Of a stretch of DNA of 64,000 nucleotides, positions 1 to 7,217 are shown piece after piece. The position numbers and the translations under genes are program-made. Each line of letters opens with the position of its first letter. Positions within the stretch are counted from its first letter, which is position 1. The notes under the pieces were generated by a model. It searched no databases. It saw only the letters and a list, made by a program, of their open reading frames with translations, and was not told the origin of the DNA. Where the stretch lies: positions 88,597-152,596 of the forward strand of contig CATONX010000004.1 in NCBI GenBank assembly GCA_951801675.1, given 5' to 3'. This DNA comes from an uncultured Eubacteriales bacterium (GTDB taxonomy: Bacteria > Bacillota > Clostridia > Oscillospirales > Acutalibacteraceae).

Positions 1-186
1 GACCTGGACCGCGCAGCCGCCATCGGCGCCGTGCAGGACGAGGTGGCTCATTACAAGGGCACATTGGAACGCAACAAAACGAAGTACCGCATTCTTGAGG
101 AAGCAACCCAACCGGACGGCTCGGTGGTCCTCAAGCTGAAAATGCAGTATAACAACACCCCGGTCGGCGATTATCTCGACGACTGA
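1..186 (+). CDS. C-terminal end of an unidentified protein (truncated by window edge)
   Basis: Frame 1 is open from the first base to a TGA at 184-186 and gives 61 residues. The peptide is charged and polar and ends in an acidic tail (GDYLDD). No start codon or ribosome binding site is inside the window, so the gene begins upstream. I do not recognise the family. A strong hairpin terminator follows 41 bases after the stop, which supports this being a real gene end. Confidence 0.6.
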   Translation, partial: DLDRAAAIGAVQDEVAHYKGTLERNKTKYRILEEATQPDGSVVLKLKMQYNNTPVGDYLDD

Positions 187-227
187 TTGGTTCTTCCTTT
201 GCCTCAATATCAACTCCTTATCATCCT

Positions 228-275
228 AAAAAGCAGGGCCTGCGAAGGAATATCCTTCGCAGGCCCTGCTTTTTT
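228..275. terminator. Bidirectional intrinsic terminator
   Basis: A near-perfect inverted repeat (AAAAAGCAGGGCCTGCGAAGG paired with its complement) lies between two convergent genes. Both outer ends are runs of A on the left and T on the right, so the hairpin is followed by a U-tract in either direction. It can close the partial plus-strand gene and the minus-strand CarD-like gene. Confidence 0.9.
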
Positions 276-307
276 CTTTATCTGTTTGCAGCCAATTCGC
301 TTTGCCC

Positions 308-841
308 TTAGGACGCGTGCGCTCCGCTTTCCTCCCCGGCAGCCATGCCCACGCGTGCTTCTATATACCGGGGCACCTCTTCCTTGGGAATCCCTAAGGA
401 AACCGAAAGCTCTCCGAACAGCAGGTCTTCCGCCCGTTTCATGAACCGCTCGTCGAGAGCGCCGAATTTCTTCTTTTGCTGCTCCATCCCCTGCTTCTTG
501 GCATACAGGGACATGGTCAGCTCAACCAAATCCGCGCAGTCATGGGTTTTCAGCGACGCCTCATAGTGTTCCACCAGTTCGCGCAGCACACGGGTCTCAA
601 ACGCATCGGCCCGCATGGAGGGAATCCGGTCGATCAGCTGTTCGGCCTCTTCCCTGGTCAGGACCGGCCGCATAAAGACCTTTCCATTCTCCGCCGGCGT
701 GGAGATGGTGCATTCCTGATAGAGGGGCTTTAACACATAGTAAAGCCTCTCCTCTCCCTCGATCTCCAGCTTTTTGACGTCCATCACCTTACAAACGCCT
801 GTGCTTCCATACAAAATCAATTCTCCGACCTGGTACAACAA
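308..841 (-). CDS. CarD-like / CdnL-type transcriptional regulator
   Basis: 177 residues. The N-terminal ~60 residues (YQVGELILYGSTGVCKVMDV, then an LYYVLKPLY strand) match the RNA-polymerase-interacting Tudor-like domain of CarD/CdnL/TRCF. The rest is helical and charged, as in CarD proteins, which bind the RNAP beta subunit and stabilise open promoter complexes. Length is close to that of known CarD proteins. The start is TTG at 841 (or TTG at 838), preceded by GGAGG at a normal distance on the minus strand. It is a single-gene unit ending at the bidirectional terminator at 228-275. The specific regulon cannot be read from sequence. Confidence 0.85.
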   Translation of the reverse strand: MLYQVGELILYGSTGVCKVMDVKKLEIEGEERLYYVLKPLYQECTISTPAENGKVFMRPVLTREEAEQLIDRIPSMRADAFETRVLRELVEHYEASLKTHDCADLVELTMSLYAKKQGMEQQKKKFGALDERFMKRAEDLLFGELSVSLGIPKEEVPRYIEARVGMAAGEESGAHAS

Positions 842-1471
842 TTCCTGCCTCCAATCCGTCGATTCCGCTTCGGCCCACGGGCAGTTTCTGCCGCAATGCC
901 GCTAGCGCAATATGTGTGTTTCTTCCCTATCCGGCGTATCACGGCGCGCGTTGGGCCGTCCTCTGCGTATGCGGGGACGCAGTCCGCCTGATACTGGCGG
1001 GCATCTGCTCGAGCCCATCGGATCCACCTTCAAAAGTGCTGCTCTTTTCTGCTTGCGTCTCGCCTGCACACTGTTACCCGATTTTTTCTTTTCTACGCAG
1101 TTCCTTCGCTTTCCCCGGTCATAGGCCGGCGAAAAGAAAAAACGCACGGTCTTGACAACTGGACTTACGTTTGTCAAAACCGCGCGTTGTGTTTATATGT
1201 TACCACAAAACAGGATCAAAATGTAAGGGAAAAATAAAACCGCTCGGCAAAAAAGCGTGGAAAGGCTGCGCGTATTATGCCGGCAAGTGCTTCACAGCGA
1301 TGGAAAGCCATCCATCAGGCTAATCCGCTCCATCTTTTCCTGGACTGAGAGGCCCATACGAACAACGAAAAAAGAAAGCTTGGATAGGTCCGCATATGCG
1401 GACCTATCCAAGCCCACGTTCCTGTTTGCCACAAGGTTTGCAAAAAGACTTCTCCGCCTTGCGCCGTCCGG
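842..1471. other. Intergenic region without a supported gene
   Basis: About 630 bases between the CarD-like gene and the GGDEF gene. Short open frames on both strands lack ribosome binding sites and family-like composition. Two hairpins are visible: an imperfect inverted repeat with arms 1141-1158 and 1171-1188, which on the minus strand is followed by a T-rich run, and a perfect one at 1379-1412. The GC-rich part around 930-1040 shows no recognisable RNA or gene. Confidence 0.5.
1366..1412 (-). terminator. Terminator of the GGDEF gene
   Basis: A perfect palindromic hairpin, arms CTTGGATAGGTCCGCA and its complement (1379-1412), is followed on the minus strand by CTTTCTTTTTTCG. It lies 60 bases beyond the stop of the minus-strand gene. 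A second, imperfect hairpin at 1141-1188 with a minus-strand T-run could be a backup terminator. Confidence 0.85.
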
Positions 1472-4000
1472 CTAGAAATCCTCTCCCTGCCGGTGCGTAT
1501 TTTCCTCATGAGCCAATTGAAACCGATCCCGGCCGGCTTCCTTTGCCGAATAAAGCGCCCCGTCCGCCTGGCGGTACAGCTCCTCATAACCCATTCCCGC
1601 GTGCGACAGGGCCACCCCCACGCTGATGGTGACCACCCGCTGCGCGTCCAGTGCAATTTGGTGCACCGCTTCGCACAGGGCGGTACATTTCTTCGTCAGC
1701 GCCTCTTTGTCCCGGATCCGGGGCAGGTAAACCAGGAATTCGTCTCCTCCCGGGCGGCCGATTACATCCTCGTCCCGAAAGCTGCTTTGAAGCAGCTTTG
1801 CCACCGATTTTAAGGTTTCGTCTCCGCGCATGTGGCCGTAGGTGTCGTTGATGGATTTGAACAAATCCACATCCAGGAGGAGCAACGCCCCTTTCTCGCC
1901 CGGGCGAAGCTCTGCGAGACGCTCCCCGATCAACTGTTTGCTGGCCTCGTTATTATACAGATGGGTCAGGCTGTCACGCCGGGCCTGCTCGCGAAGGCTC
2001 TCTCTTTCGTTCTTTTCCTCGTCGATAACGGAGGTTTTCCCGATGGCGTAGACCGGGACACCGGCACCGTCGCAGATGGTTTCCACCGTTACGCGCACCC
2101 AATGCCATTTCCCGTCCCTGCAGTACACATACATTTCCTGCACATGATTTTGAGCGGAATCCAAAATCTCAAGAAAGAGCCGCTGGCTTTTCCCTTCCGG
2201 ACTGTCCGCGTCAAAGAGATTGCTTAAATCATAGTGCAAAATTTCCCCTTTGCCGCCGTTTTCCCCTGTCAAATCGTTGAGGATTAAATGTTTCTTTTTA
2301 AAATCATATTCAAAGAACGCGTCGTTGGCGATGGAATAAAGCCGGACATGTTTTTGCAGCTCCAGCGAAATTGCCTTGCCGGCCCGGATGCGCTGGAGCA
2401 AAATAACCACCAGCAGCGCCACGATCAACAAGAAAACGCATCCTACCGTCGCCAGAACCGGAATGGGATTTTTCTGAATAAAATACTCCACGGAAAAATC
2501 GGTCTTCTGCACAATGTTCTGATAGATTACCGACTGCAAATCGTCCGATGTCATGGACAAAACGGATTTGTTGAGCAGTCCCAGCAGGGTATGGTCCCCC
2601 TGCTTTGCCACGCCGAAGCAAATACGGTAAGAGGTATAGGTCTGGGGGATCATTTTCAGATCTTCGAATCCGGGCAGGTTGAGATAGTACTGCGCCGTAT
2701 AGGTATCCACATACGTGTAGTCCGCTTCCCGTCGGTTCACCGCGCGGATGCATTCGTCCATGGAATCATAGGGCACCACCGTCCCCACAAAGTAGCCGTC
2801 GTACGTGCTCATTCTCGATAAGGCCAGCCGCTTTCCCTGGATGCTGTCCTCGCTCATTTCTTCGTGCATCAAAAGCGTGTAAGGGCTGGAAAGATAGGGC
2901 CTGGACATGGCCAGATCCCGCTCCCGGGCAGTGGTATAGTCGTAAGGCATCCCCGCAATCAAGTCCACCTGGCCGTTTTTTGCCATGGTATAGAGTTCTT
3001 CCCAAGAAGACGCTCCCACCATGGAGAACTGCAGACCGGTGGCCTGCGAAATGTTCTTCAGAAGGTCCACGCCGATTCCTTTGAATTCTCCGGTTTTCTC
3101 ATCCTTGTACTGAAAGGGAGGCTGGCTTTCCATCACCCCTACCCGCAAAACACCCGCTCCGCTGATATAGGCTTTGTCCTTCTCCGACAGGACAAACGTC
3201 CGGCTGGCTGGTGCAAAATATTTTTCATAGAGAGTGGTTTGAAAATACGGGTCGGCCTCTGTGATGCTGACAATGGCCTCGTTTAGCTCGGCGATCAGGT
3301 TGGAATCGCTGTTTTTGGACATGAGAAAATAAAAGGGCTTGGGCGCAAACCGGATTACCGTACGCACGTTTTCCAAATAATTCATGCTGGTATTGAGCAG
3401 CGCGTCCGCCCGCCCTTCCTCAAGCGCCTTCACCATTTCTTCATTGCTGGAGCACTCGATGAACTCTGGCGTGATCAGATTCATCTCACAGTACTCGTTC
3501 AATTCCTGTACCATTCTCCCGGAAGTAGAGTAAACCGCTACCCGCAGAGTCTGTTCCTCCTGGGAGTCCACGATAATGCTCTGCCCGCCTTCGTTTAACA
3601 CCTGCAGCACCGTTTCCGACGTGCCGTAGCTATACCCCGAATAGTTGTACCGCTTCCCCATGTCCTCGGAATAGAGCATTGCCCCCATCAGGTCCACCTG
3701 GCCGTTTTCCACCATTTCCATCAGGGTAACCAATTGCTCGTCCAAACTGCCCGCAACCTGCACAAATTCATAATTCCAGCCGGTATATTGGGCAATTTCT
3801 TCGAGATATTCATAGGTATATCCGTAATATTTCCCGTTTTCATCGATGTCCGTGATACTTTTCTGAATCGGATAGGCCACCCGGATGGTTCTGCTCGCCC
3901 CGGACGACGTCAAAACAGGAAAAAGGCCGCCGCACAGCTGCAAAAACAGGACAAACAACAAACTCACGGCCTTGATTTGGAATCGTTTCTGCTGCCTCAC
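1472..4000 (-). CDS. Diguanylate cyclase with two periplasmic-binding-type sensor domains
   Basis: 842 residues from a GTG at 4000 preceded by GGAGGAG; a TATAAT box just upstream (transcription start near 4063) argues against longer starts. Order: signal/anchor helix (~7-30), first bacterial solute-binding family 3 domain (~35-275), second such domain (~280-520, beginning LRVGVMESQPPFQY), a transmembrane helix (~535-560), a PAS-like domain (~580-690) and a GGDEF domain (~700-830). The active-site loop is intact (PGGDEFLVYL), so it should make c-di-GMP in response to an extracellular ligand, probably an amino acid or similar small molecule. No EAL or HD-GYP partner is nearby. Monocistronic, with its own promoter and terminator. 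Confidence 0.9.
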   Translation of the reverse strand: MRQQKRFQIKAVSLLFVLFLQLCGGLFPVLTSSGASRTIRVAYPIQKSITDIDENGKYYGYTYEYLEEIAQYTGWNYEFVQVAGSLDEQLVTLMEMVENGQVDLMGAMLYSEDMGKRYNYSGYSYGTSETVLQVLNEGGQSIIVDSQEEQTLRVAVYSTSGRMVQELNEYCEMNLITPEFIECSSNEEMVKALEEGRADALLNTSMNYLENVRTVIRFAPKPFYFLMSKNSDSNLIAELNEAIVSITEADPYFQTTLYEKYFAPASRTFVLSEKDKAYISGAGVLRVGVMESQPPFQYKDEKTGEFKGIGVDLLKNISQATGLQFSMVGASSWEELYTMAKNGQVDLIAGMPYDYTTARERDLAMSRPYLSSPYTLLMHEEMSEDSIQGKRLALSRMSTYDGYFVGTVVPYDSMDECIRAVNRREADYTYVDTYTAQYYLNLPGFEDLKMIPQTYTSYRICFGVAKQGDHTLLGLLNKSVLSMTSDDLQSVIYQNIVQKTDFSVEYFIQKNPIPVLATVGCVFLLIVALLVVILLQRIRAGKAISLELQKHVRLYSIANDAFFEYDFKKKHLILNDLTGENGGKGEILHYDLSNLFDADSPEGKSQRLFLEILDSAQNHVQEMYVYCRDGKWHWVRVTVETICDGAGVPVYAIGKTSVIDEEKNERESLREQARRDSLTHLYNNEASKQLIGERLAELRPGEKGALLLLDVDLFKSINDTYGHMRGDETLKSVAKLLQSSFRDEDVIGRPGGDEFLVYLPRIRDKEALTKKCTALCEAVHQIALDAQRVVTISVGVALSHAGMGYEELYRQADGALYSAKEAGRDRFQLAHEENTHRQGEDF

Positions 4001-4069
4001 ATGGCTCCTCCCTGCACGGTGCGGTTTCCTGCTTGCTCCAAAATTACCACACGCTCTGCTCATTTCTTT

Positions 4070-4098
4070 ATTATAGCGGCGTAGCCCTCAAATAGCAA
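4070..4098 (-). promoter_or_regulatory. Sigma-A promoter of the GGDEF gene
   Basis: On the minus strand TTGCTA (4098-4093), a 17-base spacer and a perfect TATAAT (4075-4070). Transcription would begin near 4063, leaving a ~60-base leader before the GTG start. Confidence 0.7.
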
Positions 4099-4137
4099 CC
4101 AGGAGACGCGCAAAAGAACGATATGGCAGCTAAGTTT

Positions 4138-4665
4138 TCAGCAGCCGGCAGCCCCGCTTGGTTCAGACGCTTTGGGGATTTTTATCGCCCGGGACGGCCC
4201 GTTTGTGCCGTCGAGCCGGTGCATCCGCCTGCTTTTCTCCCGGATATACCGGATTTCCTGCGGAATCTCTTCCTCGGCAATGGTTTCGTGCACCGCGCAG
4301 GTCCCGGCGCTCTTTGCCGTCTCATAATACCAGCATTTGTATTTGATTACATCGAGCTGGGCCTGCAATTCGGCAATTTGCTCTTCCACCCGTTGCTTTT
4401 GCCTGCGAAACAGCTCCAGACGCTGCCCGATGGTGCCGTCTCCCTGCATGCCCAGGTCAATGAAGGCTTTGATGTCCTTGATGGGCATTCCCGTTTTTTT
4501 CAGGCACTCGATCAAAAACAGCCATTCAAAGTCGCTGTCCTTGAACATACGCACGCCGCTTTCGCTGCGGTCCACAAAAGGCAAAAGACCTTCCTTGGAA
4601 TAAAACCGCAGGGTATGGGGCGACAGGCCAATTTCTTTTGCGATTTCTCCTACGGTATAATACAT
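4138..4665 (-). CDS. MerR family transcriptional regulator
   Basis: 175 residues from ATG at 4665, with GGAGG eight bases upstream. The first ~70 residues are a MerR winged helix (YYTVGEIAKEIGLSPHTLRFYSKEGLL, then VRMFKDSDFEWLFLIECLKKTGM), followed by a long coiled-coil dimerisation helix (~75-125) and a ~50-residue basic tail. Family members of this size often respond to oxidative or carbonyl stress and regulate an adjacent oxidoreductase, but no obvious target is adjacent here. A palindrome of MerR type lies just upstream (4707-4718), so autoregulation is likely. A Cys in the C-terminal part (TCAVHE) could be a sensor residue; this is inference. Confidence 0.9.
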   Translation of the reverse strand: MYYTVGEIAKEIGLSPHTLRFYSKEGLLPFVDRSESGVRMFKDSDFEWLFLIECLKKTGMPIKDIKAFIDLGMQGDGTIGQRLELFRRQKQRVEEQIAELQAQLDVIKYKCWYYETAKSAGTCAVHETIAEEEIPQEIRYIREKSRRMHRLDGTNGPSRAIKIPKASEPSGAAGC

Positions 4666-4706
4666 GCCAAACACCTCCGAAAAAACAGTTTGATTTCTCC
4701 TGGCTT

Positions 4707-4718
4707 AGAGTTCACTCT
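4707..4718. promoter_or_regulatory. Probable MerR operator
   Basis: A perfect dyad AGAGT-TC-ACTCT sits about 40 bases upstream of the MerR gene, with a TTGAAC box on the minus strand just outside it (4727-4722). The AGAGT/ACTCT dyad inside a long promoter spacer is the usual arrangement for MerR-type operators. No convincing -10 box was found at the expected 19-base spacing, so the promoter itself is uncertain. Confidence 0.5.
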
Positions 4719-4952
4719 CAGGTTCAAGCTGAATGTAGCACAAGCCGGATGCTGTGTCAAGAACGCCGTCCCGGATGCATGACGGGCCTTTTTCCCGAAA
4801 ACAGGCTGGAATCGCTATTCAGTCAAAAAGCCGCCAAGACGCGGGGCTTGCGTGGTATTCTCAATAACCCGATCCGAAAAGACCGGGGAACAGCCCCATC
4901 TGCAACGTAACCTTCGCACCGGGTTGCCGCAACCAAAGGCCGGGGAATGAAA

Positions 4953-4986
4953 AAAGTCCGTAACCATGAATGGTTACGGACTTTTT
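4953..4986. terminator. Hairpin terminator closing repeat unit 2
   Basis: AAAAAAGTCCGTAACCAT and its complement form a perfect hairpin with A-runs on one side and T-runs on the other, so it works in both directions. It is the final stop for any transcript reading out of the tRNA-Ala locus. Confidence 0.85.
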
Positions 4987-5157
4987 GTGAGAGGCATGTG
5001 AAACAGATATTTTAGCGTTTTCAGCAGGCGAATTCGAACCCTCGAGCCCCCGAAAAAGGTTGGTAGCAAACCGAAGCGTCGCGAGCGCGTTTATACCCTT
5101 TAGGGCACACGCAAGCGAGCAGCGAAGGCGCAGCGTGACCTTTTTCGGAAAAGGAGA
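4953..5157 (-). repeat. tRNA-3'-end-like repeat, unit 2 (distal)
   Basis: Read on the minus strand the unit runs from TCCTTTTCCGAAAAAGG through GCTACCAACC, a T-loop-like GGGTTCGAATTC, CTAAAATATCTGTTTCAC and TCTCACAAA, to a hairpin with T-tract at 4953-4986. It aligns over most of its length with unit 1 (5190-5381). Only about three of five T-stem pairs can form, so it is a decayed tRNA fragment and not a tRNA gene. It lies downstream of tRNA-Ala on the same strand. Confidence 0.65.
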
Positions 5158-5189
5158 CGCGGCGGAATGAGCGCGCCGGTGACTTTTGT

Positions 5190-5229
5190 AAAAAAAGTCG
5201 CCGCAAGCGATATACTGCTTGCGGCGATT
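5190..5229 (-). terminator. Hairpin terminator closing repeat unit 1
   Basis: ATCGCCGCAAGC paired with GCTTGCGGCGAC around an eight-base loop, followed on the minus strand by TTTTTTTAC. A typical intrinsic terminator. Confidence 0.85.
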
Positions 5230-5381
5230 TGTGAAAGCCACATGAAAAAGATATTTTCAGCATTTCGGCGGTGGGAGTTGAACTCTCTCGAACTCGCAAA
5301 AAGTTGGTAGCGACAGCGAACCGTCGTGAGGGCGTTTACAACCGAACAGGTGAGCCGAGCGTGACTTTTTGCGAAAAGGAG
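5190..5381 (-). repeat. tRNA-3'-end-like repeat, unit 1 (proximal)
   Basis: On the minus strand: TCCTTTTCGCAAAAAGTCACGCT, then CGCTACCAACTTTTTG, a T-loop-like AGTTCAACTCCC, CTGAAAATATCTTTTTC, CTTTCACAAA and a hairpin with a seven-T tract (5190-5228). Shared blocks with unit 2 appear in the same order with similar spacing. It lies between the tRNA-Ala terminator and unit 2. No protein frame is plausible. Confidence 0.65.
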
Positions 5382-5422
5382 GAGCAAGGGAGCGGGCGGA
5401 TGGCTTATTTTCTGTCGCAGAC

Positions 5423-5457
5423 AAAAAATAAGCCGGAGCAAAGCGAACTTTGCTCCG
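5423..5457 (-). terminator. Terminator of tRNA-Ala
   Basis: Three bases past the CCA end, on the minus strand, a ten-pair stem CGGAGCAAAG/CTTTGCTCCG encloses a UUCG tetraloop and is followed by GGCTTATTTTTTG. A strong terminator directly after the tRNA. Confidence 0.9.
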
Positions 5458-5460
5458 ACG

Positions 5461-5536
5461 TGGTGGAGCCTAGGGGAGTCGAACCCCTGACCTCTGCGAT
5501 GCGAACGCAGCGCTCTACCATCTGAGCTAAGACCCC
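5461..5536 (-). tRNA. tRNA-Ala (anticodon CGC)
   Basis: 76 bases including an encoded CCA. Acceptor strands GGGGTCT/AGGCTCC pair with G-U wobbles, the D arm is GCTC...GAGC, the anticodon stem CTGCG/CGCAG encloses the loop TTCGCAT giving anticodon CGC (reads GCG), and the T arm AGGGG/CCCCT encloses TTCGACT. The discriminator is A. A consensus promoter lies upstream and a terminator immediately downstream, followed by two tRNA-like repeats. Confidence 0.97.
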
Positions 5537-5640
5537 AAATATTCTTCCTATTTCTACTTGCGGCTTTCCTTCTCTATGAAGGCCAAATAAGCATCCCGTC
5601 CATGCCCTTGTCGGCATGTCTTCTGTCAGCCGACCTAAAT

Positions 5641-5669
5641 ATTATATCGGCATCAAAACCTTTTGTCAA
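5641..5669 (-). promoter_or_regulatory. Consensus promoter of tRNA-Ala
   Basis: Perfect TTGACA (5669-5664), 17-base spacer, perfect TATAAT (5646-5641) on the minus strand. Transcription would start near 5634, about 100 bases before the mature tRNA, so a 5' leader must be processed. Confidence 0.9.
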
Positions 5670-5742
5670 CACCCATTTTCCGATTTTTTCTTGTCTTTTT
5701 CCTTCCGAGCGTCCCGCATGGTTTTGTGAAACGGCAGCGTCC

Positions 5743-6303
5743 TTATAAAATATGATACCGGCCTTCCTTCACCGCATGCGCGGGCGGATTCTCCTGTGGA
5801 ACGCCGACCCCCACCGAAAGGACCACTTCGTGCCTCTCTGGAAGTTCGAGCAGCTTGCGCAGTTCGTCCGCCTGCGGCTCAACGAACGCTTCATTGGGCG
5901 AACCTAAAATCACGCTACCAAGGCCCATTCCCTGGGCAGCCAGGGCAATGTTCTCGGCGGCAATGCCGCAGTCGAGATAGCTCCAGAAAGAAGAGGACGG
6001 CTCACAGGAAATGAAAAACACCGTGGGCGCGTGAAAATAGATATCCGCATCGGGCTGATTGAGTTTTTGGAGGGTTTCCCCGTCCGCGGTTTTCTTCTGC
6101 TCCTCGATGGATGCACGGCTGATTTGCGCGAGAATCTCAGGGTTTTGCACTACGGTAAAATGCCAGGGCTGCCGGTCCATGGCGGAAGGAGACGCCAGCG
6201 CCGCAGTAATGAGCGCCTGAAGCTGTTCGCCGGTAATCTGCTCTCGACGGTAATCGCGGATGCTGCGGCGGTCTAATATGGCTTGCAAAACGGTGGATTT
6301 CAT
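5743..6303 (-). CDS. Nitroreductase family protein
   Basis: 186 residues. The N-terminus (LQAILDRRSIRDYR) is the FMN-binding RRSxRxY signature of nitroreductases; SPSAMDRQPWHFTVV is the second flavin loop; the C-terminal part (AAQGMGLGSVILGSP, then LSVGVGVP) completes the fold. These enzymes are FMN dimers that reduce nitro compounds, quinones or flavins with NAD(P)H; the true substrate is unknown. The start ATG at 6303 has AGGAGG close upstream. Single gene, divergent from the small gene at 6505. No clear terminator was seen before the tRNA promoter. Confidence 0.92.
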   Translation of the reverse strand: MKSTVLQAILDRRSIRDYRREQITGEQLQALITAALASPSAMDRQPWHFTVVQNPEILAQISRASIEEQKKTADGETLQKLNQPDADIYFHAPTVFFISCEPSSSFWSYLDCGIAAENIALAAQGMGLGSVILGSPNEAFVEPQADELRKLLELPERHEVVLSVGVGVPQENPPAHAVKEGRYHIL

Positions 6304-6403
6304 GGCGTCCTCCTAATAAAAAAGCAGGCTGTCCTATTTTTCCCCTGCCTGTCATAGAATCATTTATAACACGCTCTCTCTGCGATTGTCAACCTTCTTT
6401 CGG

Positions 6404-6432
6404 TTGCGGGAGTTCTCCGGGCATGCTATAAT
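6404..6432 (+). promoter_or_regulatory. Promoter of the FHA/RodA/PBP operon
   Basis: TTGCGG (6404-6409), a 17-base spacer and a perfect TATAAT (6427-6432), ~70 bases upstream of the first gene start at 6505. Confidence 0.7.
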
Positions 6433-6504
6433 CGGAATACGAGTACCTTTTCCCCTTTTTCCACATAGGATAGGATGTATTCTTATGTCCAAGGAGGAAT
6501 TGGT

Positions 6505-6690
6505 ATGTTAGAGTCCTGTGACGGGCTTTCTCTGAATGTAGCGGCGGCAGCCTTTGCCTCTGCTCTGGCCGAAGGCTTGACTTCTGATGAAATCGGGCTG
6601 CTGGCGTCATTTTTCAACGTAGTAGGAGACAGCCTGAACACCCTTGCGATTGCCAAAGCGCGCTGTACCTTTTCACAGCAATCCCAATAA
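6505..6690 (+). CDS. Small conserved protein (DUF6774-like)
   Basis: 61 residues from ATG at 6505, with AAGGAGG seven bases upstream; an upstream in-frame ATG at 6475 has no such site. The sequence (LNVAAAAFASALAEGLTSDEIGLLASFFNVVGDSLNTLA) is mostly two helices and looks like the short Clostridia family DUF6774, whose function is unknown; this assignment is from memory of the pattern. It is the first gene ahead of the FHA-RodA-PBP set. A GC-rich stem-loop (arms 6705-6712 and 6737-6744) lies in the 72-base gap to the next gene. Confidence 0.7.
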   Translation: MLESCDGLSLNVAAAAFASALAEGLTSDEIGLLASFFNVVGDSLNTLAIAKARCTFSQQSQ

Positions 6691-6762
6691 ATGCCCGCCC
6701 TTCCCCGTGCGGTCCGGCGGGAAACCCTTTTTATTCCCGCACGGAAAAGGAGTTTTGCCCAA

Positions 6763-7203
6763 ATGGCCGAATTCTTCGCCGCTTTCCCGGCTTTGCAGAC
6801 CCTTGCGCAAATATTGTCGGAGGTGCTTCGCTGGCTGGTGATTCTGCCGGTTTTGGGGTTCGTGATCGTGTGGTTTCGCTCCATGCGCCAGGACCTTCCG
6901 GAAAACACGCCCATCGCCGTGCTGGTAAACGCGGCGACCCGGGATGTGACCCGGATTGTAAACCCGGAAACGGCTATCGGCCGTTCCCGCAACTCGGACA
7001 TTATCCTGAATTTCCCCACCATCTCCCGCAACCACGCGGTAATCAGCTATCGAAAAAACGGCTGGCTCATCTTCGACACCAACTCGAAAACCGGCGTGTT
7101 CGTCAACGGGGAACGGGTGAAGAAAAGCGCACCGTTGAAAAACGGAGATGTGATTTCGCTGGGCGGGGTGACCTACGCCTTCAGCGACCGGATTATGGAC
7201 TAG
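6763..7203 (+). CDS. Membrane-anchored FHA domain protein
   Basis: 146 residues from ATG at 6763, behind AAAAGGAG; an upstream frame to 6691 has no ribosome site. One transmembrane helix (~20-38) precedes an FHA domain (~55-140) with the phosphothreonine-binding residues in place: GRS, SRNHA and the NSKTGVFVNG loop. FHA domains bind phosphothreonine, so this protein probably links Ser/Thr kinase signalling to the wall machinery encoded next. FHA-FtsW/RodA-PbpA gene orders are known in Actinobacteria and Clostridia. No kinase gene is in the window. It is 14 bases ahead of the RodA gene. Confidence 0.88.
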   Translation: MAEFFAAFPALQTLAQILSEVLRWLVILPVLGFVIVWFRSMRQDLPENTPIAVLVNAATRDVTRIVNPETAIGRSRNSDIILNFPTISRNHAVISYRKNGWLIFDTNSKTGVFVNGERVKKSAPLKNGDVISLGGVTYAFSDRIMD

Positions 7204-7217
7204 AGAGGATGTGACGC

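Noticed and set aside
902..1177. Overlapping short open frames on both strands between the CarD-like and GGDEF genes
   Set aside because: No ribosome binding site, no family-like sequence, and the frames cover a hairpin. Treated as non-coding.
4950..5400. Additional tRNA genes beside tRNA-Ala
   Set aside because: The two repeats keep a T-loop-like sequence but no acceptor, D or anticodon arm, and only about three of five T-stem pairs.
4861..5441. Several 80-120-codon frames across the tRNA-like repeats
   Set aside because: They read through hairpins and T-loop-like sequence and resemble the spurious proteins that arise from tRNA-derived repeats. No start signals.
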